Positions 58,786 to 64,000 of a stretch of DNA of 64,000 bases are shown in pieces (the first letter of the stretch is position 1; each line of letters starts with the position of its first letter). Both the position numbers and the translations under genes were made by a program. Origin of the DNA: an uncultured Phycicoccus sp. Lineage in GTDB: Bacteria > Actinomycetota > Actinomycetes > Actinomycetales > Dermatophilaceae. Where the stretch lies: the NCBI RefSeq assembly GCF_947495705.1, contig NZ_CANLZR010000003.1:1-64000 (forward strand), given 5' to 3'. The notes beneath the pieces were generated by a model, which saw nothing but the letters and a program-made list of their open reading frames with translations, ran no database searches and was not told the DNA's origin.

Positions 58786-60385
58786 GCCGCCGCGTGTACT
58801 CCTCCGCAGGGGCGGTCAGGATCTGCTCGGGCTCGCCGTGCTCGACGACCCGGCCATGGCGCATGACGTAGACCTCGTGGGCCACGAGCCGGACGACCGC
58901 GAGGTCGTGGCTGATGAAGAGGTACGCGAGCCCCAGGTCGCGCTGCAGCTCGACCATGAGGTCGAGGATCTGCTCCTGGACGAGCACGTCGAGCGCGCTC
59001 ACGGCCTCGTCCAGGACGACGAGGTCGGGGCCCAGGGCCAGTGCCCGGGCGATCGCGACCCGCTGCCGCTGCCCGCCGGACAGCTCGTGCGGGCGGCGGC
59101 CGGCCAGCTCGGCCGGGAGTGCGACCTGCTCGAGCAGCTCGGCCACCGCCCGGCGCCGGTGGGCGCGGTCGCCGATGCGGTGGACCTCCAGTGGCTCGGC
59201 GACGACCTGGGCGACGGTGTAGCGCGGGTCGAGGGAGGCGTACGGGTTCTGGAAGACCGGCTGGACGGAGCGGCGGAACCCGAGCAGGTCCTTGCCGCGC
59301 AGGCCGGCGACGTCCCGGCCGTCGAAGGTGACCGTGCCGCCGTCCGCCGCCTCCAGCCGGAGCGCGAGCCGGGCGGTGGTCGACTTCCCCGAGCCGGACT
59401 CGCCGACGATGGCCACGGTCCGGCCGCGCGGCACGGTGAGATCCACGTGGTCGACGGCGAGGAAGGGCTCGGCGCGCCCCGGCATCGGGTACCGCTTCAC
59501 CGCGCCGGTGAGCCGCAGCAGCGGTTCGCCGTCGGTGGCCGGCGCCGGCCCGCCCCCGGCCGTCACTGCCACCTTTCGCTCGGCCAGCCCGGGCGCTGCC
59601 GCGAGGAGCCGCCGGGTGTACTCGTGCCGGGGCCGGGAGATGACCTCGTGCGCCGGGCCCGACTCGACGATCTCGCCGCGGTACATGACGACCACCCGGT
59701 CGGCCCGCTCCGCGGCCAGGGCGAGGTCGTGCGTGATGAGCACGACGGCCGCGCCCACGTCCGCCGCCAGCTCGGCCATCTGGTCCAGGACGAGCCGCTG
59801 CACGGTGACGTCGAGCGCCGAGGTGGGCTCGTCGGCGAGCAGCACCTCCGGCCGGCAGGCCAGCGCCATCGCGATGAGGACCCGCTGCCGCATCCCGCCG
59901 GAGAACTCGTGCGGGTACTGGCCGAAGCGGGCGTCGGCGTCGGCGATGCCGGCGCGGGTCAGCAGCGCGACCGCCTCGGTGCGCGCCGCGGGCCCGGAGG
60001 CGCGGCCGTGGACCTCCAGCGCCTCGACGATCTGGGCGCCGACCCGCATCACCGGGTTGAGGCCGGTCATCGGGTCCTGCGGCACCAGCCCGATGCGGCT
60101 GCCCCGGACCCCGCGCAGGGTCCGTTCGTCCGCGGCCGTGATGTCGAGGTCACGCAGCATGACCGACCCGGACGTGATGCGCCCGTTGTCGGCGAGCAGC
60201 CGGTTGACGGACGCGGCGAGGGTCGACTTGCCGGACCCGGACTCACCGACGACGGCGACGGTCTCGCCGGCCGCGACGTCCAGGTCGACCCCGCGCACCG
60301 CCTCGACGTCACCGCGCGAGGTGGAGAACGCCACGGTGAGGTCGCGGATCGACAGGACGACGTCGGCGGCTCCGGGGTCGGTCAT
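58745..60385 (-). CDS. Fused double ATPase of a peptide ABC transporter (DppD-DppF type)
   Basis: 546 aa with two complete ABC ATPase domains. The first has Walker A GESGSGKST at 47-55, signature FSGGMRQRV and Walker B LLADEPTS. The second has GESGSGKSTT near 325, LSGGQRQRV and LVVLDEAVS. Fusion of the two peptide-transporter ATPases in one chain is usual in actinobacteria. It energises the DppB/DppC channel encoded at the other end of the same operon. The start overlaps the serine hydrolase stop (ATGA). Confidence 0.93.
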   Translation of the reverse strand: MTDPGAADVVLSIRDLTVAFSTSRGDVEAVRGVDLDVAAGETVAVVGESGSGKSTLAASVNRLLADNGRITSGSVMLRDLDITAADERTLRGVRGSRIGLVPQDPMTGLNPVMRVGAQIVEALEVHGRASGPAARTEAVALLTRAGIADADARFGQYPHEFSGGMRQRVLIAMALACRPEVLLADEPTSALDVTVQRLVLDQMAELAADVGAAVVLITHDLALAAERADRVVVMYRGEIVESGPAHEVISRPRHEYTRRLLAAAPGLAERKVAVTAGGGPAPATDGEPLLRLTGAVKRYPMPGRAEPFLAVDHVDLTVPRGRTVAIVGESGSGKSTTARLALRLEAADGGTVTFDGRDVAGLRGKDLLGFRRSVQPVFQNPYASLDPRYTVAQVVAEPLEVHRIGDRAHRRRAVAELLEQVALPAELAGRRPHELSGGQRQRVAIARALALGPDLVVLDEAVSALDVLVQEQILDLMVELQRDLGLAYLFISHDLAVVRLVAHEVYVMRHGRVVEHGEPEQILTAPAEEYTRRLIDAIPGRSLVRS

Positions 60386-61545
60386 GGCAGGGCTCCTTCG
60401 GCCGTCGGTGCTGTCGTGGCGGCGTCGAGCACGACCCCGGCGATCTCGTCGCCGGTGGCCACCCCGTGCAGGGGGTCGGCGGGGTGCGCCCCGGTCGCCA
60501 GCGGCCCGACGGTGCCGTGCAGCCGGGTCGCCCCGCCGGCGACGACGGTGCCCGAGCGGGGCTCCACCGCCCAGAACGCGCCGGGAAAGCCGCCATGCCA
60601 CAGCCAGGTGACGGGACGGCCGCCCGGGCCGGACCGGACGCTGCGGCGGAAGCCGAGGGCCTGGTCGGGGGCAGCCGGGGTGGGCCGCGCGGCGATGTCG
60701 AGCAGCTCGGGACGGACGAGGGCCCCGTCGCACAGGGCGGTTCCGAGGGTCAGCAGGTCGGCGACCGGGCCGAACGCGCCCGCGTGGCCGGCGACCCCGC
60801 CGAGGGCGTGCGCCGTGTTGCCGTCGTGGACCTCACCGCGGACCGGGCCATCACGCCACCCGGTGAACGAGCCGGCGTCGGGCGGCACGGGGTAGGGGCG
60901 GCCGGTCGCGACCATCGTCTGCTCGACGACGTCGGAGTCCGCCGTCGTCGCGGCCAGGTCGGGGGCCACCGGGCCGAAGCGCAGCGCGAGCCCGAGAGGC
61001 TCGGTCACGAGGTCATGGAGGGCGGCGGCCAGGCCGAGCCCGGTGACCCGCTCGACGACGAGCCCGGCCAGGAGCGGGCCCAGGTCCGAGTACCGGTGGG
61101 CGGTGCCGGGCGCCGCCTGCAGCGGCAGCGCCTGCGCCCGGGCCAGGGCGCCGTCCCGGTCGGTCGTCTCGGCGTAGAGTGGCCACCAGGGCGGCAGCCC
61201 GGCCGTGTGCGTGAGCAGGTCCGCCACCCGGACCCGGTCGGCGCCGGGCACCGCGAACCCCGGGAGATAGCGGGTCGCGGGATCCGCCAGCGCGAGGTCA
61301 CCGCGATCCACGAGCCGCAGGACGAGCACGGTGGTCACCGCGACCTTCGTGACCGAGGCCCAGTCCAGCCACGTCGTCGGGGTCATGGGGACGCCGTCCG
61401 TGCTCGCCGTCGGCAGGGCCGCCCAGCCCCCGGCCCGGACCTCGGTGCCGGCCGCGGACCGGAGCCCGACGACCGCGCCCGCCGGGTGCCGGCCGTCGGC
61501 GCCGAGGGCCAGGAGCCGGTCGATGCGCTCGGCCACCACGGTCAC
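60382..61545 (-). CDS. Serine hydrolase (beta-lactamase/DD-peptidase family), cytoplasmic form
   Basis: 387 aa with intact catalytic motifs: ASVTK (Ser64-Lys67), RYSDLGPLL (Tyr-Ser-Asp) and LWHGGFPG. There is no signal peptide or membrane segment, so unlike most relatives it appears cytoplasmic. It starts at a GTG whose GTGA overlaps the anmK stop. In this operon it may cleave imported muropeptides such as a peptide amide or ester bond; this is inferred from position. Confidence 0.82.
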   Translation of the reverse strand: MTVVAERIDRLLALGADGRHPAGAVVGLRSAAGTEVRAGGWAALPTASTDGVPMTPTTWLDWASVTKVAVTTVLVLRLVDRGDLALADPATRYLPGFAVPGADRVRVADLLTHTAGLPPWWPLYAETTDRDGALARAQALPLQAAPGTAHRYSDLGPLLAGLVVERVTGLGLAAALHDLVTEPLGLALRFGPVAPDLAATTADSDVVEQTMVATGRPYPVPPDAGSFTGWRDGPVRGEVHDGNTAHALGGVAGHAGAFGPVADLLTLGTALCDGALVRPELLDIAARPTPAAPDQALGFRRSVRSGPGGRPVTWLWHGGFPGAFWAVEPRSGTVVAGGATRLHGTVGPLATGAHPADPLHGVATGDEIAGVVLDAATTAPTAEGALP

Positions 61546-62738
61546 GAGGCGGGCCCCGGGGCATCGACCCGCAGCGCGTGCGGCCAGCGCGCCAGGGGCG
61601 GCGGCAGCTCCAGCGCGCGGCCCACCGGCGGGGTCACCCGGCCGAGGACCCGAGGGCCCGCGGCGCCGGTGCAGCTGGGGACGTTGCCCGGCAGGCCGGA
61701 CGCGGTCGCCCACCCGATGAGCGCGAAGGCGACGGCCTCCTTCTCGTCGGCGGGGACCCCGAGGTCGTCGGTCCGGAGCACGTCGACCGCTCCGACGAGC
61801 TGGGTGAGGCGCCGCATCAGGGTGGTGTTGCGGACCCCGCCTCCGGAGACGACGAGCACGTCGAGCCGCGCGTGCACGGTGGCGTCTGCCACGGTGCGGG
61901 CGGTGAGCTCGGTGAGGGTGGCGACGAGGTCGGCGACGTCGGGCCGGCGCCCGAGGCGGTCGAGCGCGGCGTCGACGTAGCCGCCGTGGAACAGCTCCTT
62001 GCCCGAGCTCTTCGGTGCCGGCAGTGCGTAGTAGGGCTCGGTGAGCAGCTGGTCCAGCAGGTCCGGCAGCACCGTGCCGGCCGCTGCCAGGGCGCCGCCT
62101 GCGTCGTAGCTCTGCTCCCCGTCGGTGGCGGCCGTGACGACCGCGTCGACGAGCGCGTTGGCGGGGCCGATGTCCCACGCCACCGGCTCCGCGTCCGGGG
62201 CGCAGACGGTGACGTTCGAGATGCCGCCGAGGTTGAGCGCGCCGGCGCGCCGGCCGTCGGCGACGAACGGGGCGAGCAGGAGGGTGTCGAGCACCGGGAC
62301 GAGCGGGGCCCCGTGGCCACCCGCCGCGATGTCGGCGGCGCGCACGTCGGAGACGACCGGGGCGCCCGTCGCCTCGGCGATCCAGGCGGGCTGGCCCAGC
62401 TGGAGGGTGCCGAGCGCTCGGCCCCCGTCGACCCAGTGGAACACCGTCTGGCCGTGGGTGCACACGAGGTCGACCGGGCCCGGGGCGGCGGCGACGGCGG
62501 TGCGCGCGGCGTCGGCGAAGGCTTGGCCGATGGCGGTGTCGAGCTCGCAGACGACGTCGAGGCCGACCGGCGCCGGCGGGAGCGCGCACCGGAGCCGGTG
62601 GCGGAGTGCGGGCTCGTACGGGATGAGGGCGGTGTGCTCCAGCCGGGCGTGCAGGACGTCGTCGACGACGGCGAGGTCGACGACGGCGACGTCGATGCCG
62701 TCGTGGGAGGTGCCCGAGATCATGCCGACGACGCGCAT
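61542..62738 (-). CDS. anmK: Anhydro-N-acetylmuramic acid kinase
   Basis: 398 aa. [17 protein letters not shown] (GTSxDGID phosphate-binding motif), [24 protein letters not shown] and [13 protein letters not shown] are diagnostic of AnmK, which converts 1,6-anhydroMurNAc to MurNAc-6-phosphate in cell-wall recycling. The start overlaps the dppC stop by one base. Linkage to a peptide transporter is a good fit to recovery of muropeptides. No murQ or nagZ gene is visible inside the window. Confidence 0.92.
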   Translation of the reverse strand: MRVVGMISGTSHDGIDVAVVDLAVVDDVLHARLEHTALIPYEPALRHRLRCALPPAPVGLDVVCELDTAIGQAFADAARTAVAAAPGPVDLVCTHGQTVFHWVDGGRALGTLQLGQPAWIAEATGAPVVSDVRAADIAAGGHGAPLVPVLDTLLLAPFVADGRRAGALNLGGISNVTVCAPDAEPVAWDIGPANALVDAVVTAATDGEQSYDAGGALAAAGTVLPDLLDQLLTEPYYALPAPKSSGKELFHGGYVDAALDRLGRRPDVADLVATLTELTARTVADATVHARLDVLVVSGGGVRNTTLMRRLTQLVGAVDVLRTDDLGVPADEKEAVAFALIGWATASGLPGNVPSCTGAAGPRVLGRVTPPVGRALELPPPLARWPHALRVDAPGPAS

Positions 62739-63634
62739 CAGCGGTCCGCCCTTCTGGGGTCGAGCGCCGAGCGCAGGCCGTCGCCGAGGAGGTTGAGCCC
62801 GACGACGGCGAGCACGAGCGCGGCCCCGGGGAAGGCGAGCATCCACGGCGCGATGACGGCGAGGGTCTGCGCCTCGTAGACCATCCCGCCGAGCGACGCC
62901 GCCGGTGGCGGGGTGCCGAAGCCGAGGAAGCTGAGGGAGGCCTCGGTGAGGACCGCCCAGGACAGCGACAGGGTCGTCTGGACGACGAGGATGCCGGCCA
63001 TGTTGGGCAGGACGTGCTCGACCAGCGTCGACAGCCGGCTGCGGCCGATCGCGTCGGCCGCGACGACGTAGTCGGCGGTCCGCAGGCTGAGCACCGGCCC
63101 GCGGGCCACCCGGGCGAAGATCGGCACGTAGACGACGGCGATGGCCACGCTCACGGTGACCCAGCTGCGCTCCAGGGTGGCGGCCAGGGCCAGGGCGAGC
63201 AGCAGCGAGGGGAAGGCGAACAGGACGTTGTTGACGACGCCGACGACCCGGTCGGCGAGCCCCTGGTAGTAACCGGCGACGACGCCGAGGGTGATCCCGA
63301 CGACGCCGGACACGGCGACCGACACGACGGCGACGCGCATCGAGTTGGCGAGGCCGGACGCCACCCGGCTGAAGACGTCGCGGCCGAACTGGTCGGTGCC
63401 GAACCAGTGCGTCCCGCTGGGGCCGAGCAGGCCCTGGCTGACGTCCTGGGCGCGCGGCGACGCCGGGGTGAGCCCGAGCACCGCCATCGCGGCGAGGACG
63501 AGCACGCCGGCCATGAGGAGGACCCCGGCGATGCCCGAGGGCGTGGCGAACGCCGACCGCCAGGTGCCGCCCCGCCGACGGGCCCCCGCGCCCGGCGGGG
63601 ACGCGGGCAGCTCGAGGCCGGTATCGGCGCTCAT
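62738..63634 (-). CDS. Peptide ABC transporter permease (DppC type)
   Basis: 298 aa. N-terminal hydrophilic tail, six membrane segments, [23 protein letters not shown] (DppC signature) and an EAA-type loop [19 protein letters not shown]. It forms the inner-membrane channel with the DppB-type partner. Its start overlaps the DppB-type stop by four bases. It belongs to the AnmK operon. Confidence 0.92.
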   Translation of the reverse strand: MSADTGLELPASPPGAGARRRGGTWRSAFATPSGIAGVLLMAGVLVLAAMAVLGLTPASPRAQDVSQGLLGPSGTHWFGTDQFGRDVFSRVASGLANSMRVAVVSVAVSGVVGITLGVVAGYYQGLADRVVGVVNNVLFAFPSLLLALALAATLERSWVTVSVAIAVVYVPIFARVARGPVLSLRTADYVVAADAIGRSRLSTLVEHVLPNMAGILVVQTTLSLSWAVLTEASLSFLGFGTPPPAASLGGMVYEAQTLAVIAPWMLAFPGAALVLAVVGLNLLGDGLRSALDPRRADR

Positions 63635-64000
63635 CGGACCCGCACCCGGGGGTCGACGAGGCGGTACACGAGGTCGGTGAGCAGGTTGACGAGCACGAAG
63701 ATCGCGGCGATGACGAGCACCGTGCTCTGCACGACCGCGTACTCCTGCTGGTTGAGCCCGAGGAGCACCTGCCGGCCGATGCCGGGGATGGCGAAGATCT
63801 GCTCGGCCACCAGGGCGCCGCTGAGGAGAAAGCCGAACTGCAGACCCGTCATCGTCACGACGGGGATGAGCGCGTTGCGCAGGATGTGCCGGACCTGGAG
63901 CCGCCGCGGAGGCACGCCCTTGGCCCGGGCGGTCCGGACGTAGTCCTCGGCGCGGATCCCGAGGATCGCGGCCCGGGTCGTCTGGAGCACCGGCGAGGCG
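63631..64000 (-). CDS. Peptide ABC transporter permease (DppB type), partial
   Basis: Only the C-terminal ~122 residues are inside the window; the gene continues beyond base 64000. The visible part has the EAA loop [39 protein letters not shown] and the final [13 protein letters not shown], which fixes it as the DppB-type partner of the next gene. The internal Met at 63990 is not the real start. A binding-protein gene may lie further upstream. Confidence 0.9.
   Translation of the reverse strand, partial: ASPVLQTTRAAILGIRAEDYVRTARAKGVPPRRLQVRHILRNALIPVVTMTGLQFGFLLSGALVAEQIFAIPGIGRQVLLGLNQQEYAVVQSTVLVIAAIFVLVNLLTDLVYRLVDPRVRVR

Noticed and set aside
63600-63634. A third copy of the 68-bp repeat at the DppC N-terminus (MSADTGLE resembles MSADAGL read from the repeat)
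   Set aside because: Nucleotide similarity does not extend beyond a few codons and there is no dyad.
1-64000. tRNA, rRNA, transposase, integrase or prophage genes
   Set aside because: I looked for conserved tRNA arms, transposase motifs and phage structural genes and saw none.

Overview
The window looks like a chromosomal segment of a very high-GC actinobacterium. G/C dominates third codon positions, GTG starts are frequent, and one-, four- or eight-base stop/start overlaps are common. Typical actinobacterial families are present: GAF-ANTAR, a SigB/SigF-type sigma factor, WYL regulator, DUF5926, DUF4446, DUF2510, DUF664 and polyprenol-dependent mannosyltransferases. An Intrasporangiaceae-like member of the Micrococcales would fit, but no rRNA or marker gene here proves it. 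I saw no tRNA, rRNA, insertion sequence, prophage or CRISPR array.

Layout. 1-215: a 60-bp tandem repeat at the left edge. 216-6511: a coupled P-loop kinase-like/fructosamine kinase pair, a GAF-ANTAR regulator, App1 phosphatase, Fpg/Nei glycosylase, a Tat-type exported M15-like protein and a rhodanese. 6610-7037: a palindromic terminator-like repeat, a guanidinium exporter gene (gdx) and, upstream of it, a guanidine-III (ykkC-III) riboswitch. 7269-15580: an AAA ATPase, a serine-hydrolase-fold lipoprotein lacking its catalytic motifs, an exported I36-M23 protein, small hydrolases, a WYL regulator, and a set of tiny Trp-rich membrane proteins beside a phosphoesterase and a remnant of its 3' end. 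15669-24997: a carbohydrate-uptake locus made of an exported PIG-L deacetylase, two ABC permeases, a binding lipoprotein, a PfkB kinase, and a divergent DeoR regulator with a GH4 glycosidase. 25046-36861: DUF2510, serine hydrolase, sigma factor, oxidoreductase, DUF808, methyltransferase/HxlR pair, VTT protein, MFS and a Kef-type antiporter. Two copies of a 68-69-bp structured repeat sit between convergent genes here. 36890-40939: an ECF sigma/Ogt operon, a rhodanese, GDPD, an anti-sigma-type ATPase and DUF5926. 40939-47114: a glycosyltransferase/mannosyltransferase cluster. 47176-52833: DUF4446, prephenate dehydratase, a META protein, an acyltransferase and patatin pair, and a HAD-PlsC fusion. 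52887-53386: an array of seven 53-bp dyad repeats around an AT-rich island. 53453-64000: zwf, a lipid kinase, a DinB/CPA1/amidotransferase run, and a tightly overlapped operon of peptide ABC transporter, anmK and serine hydrolase, cut by the window edge.

Genes that appear to work together: (a) the 15669-24997 locus for capture, import, phosphorylation and cleavage of an oligosaccharide, possibly N-acetylated; (b) the 58745-64000 operon for uptake and reuse of anhydro-muropeptides; (c) the 40939-46611 cell-envelope glycan genes; (d) the riboswitch with gdx for guanidinium export. The least explained signals are noncoding: the 53-bp dyad array before zwf, the 68-69-bp repeat, the TGACATTCCGG palindrome found twice, and the 20-bp palindrome before the sigma factor gene.
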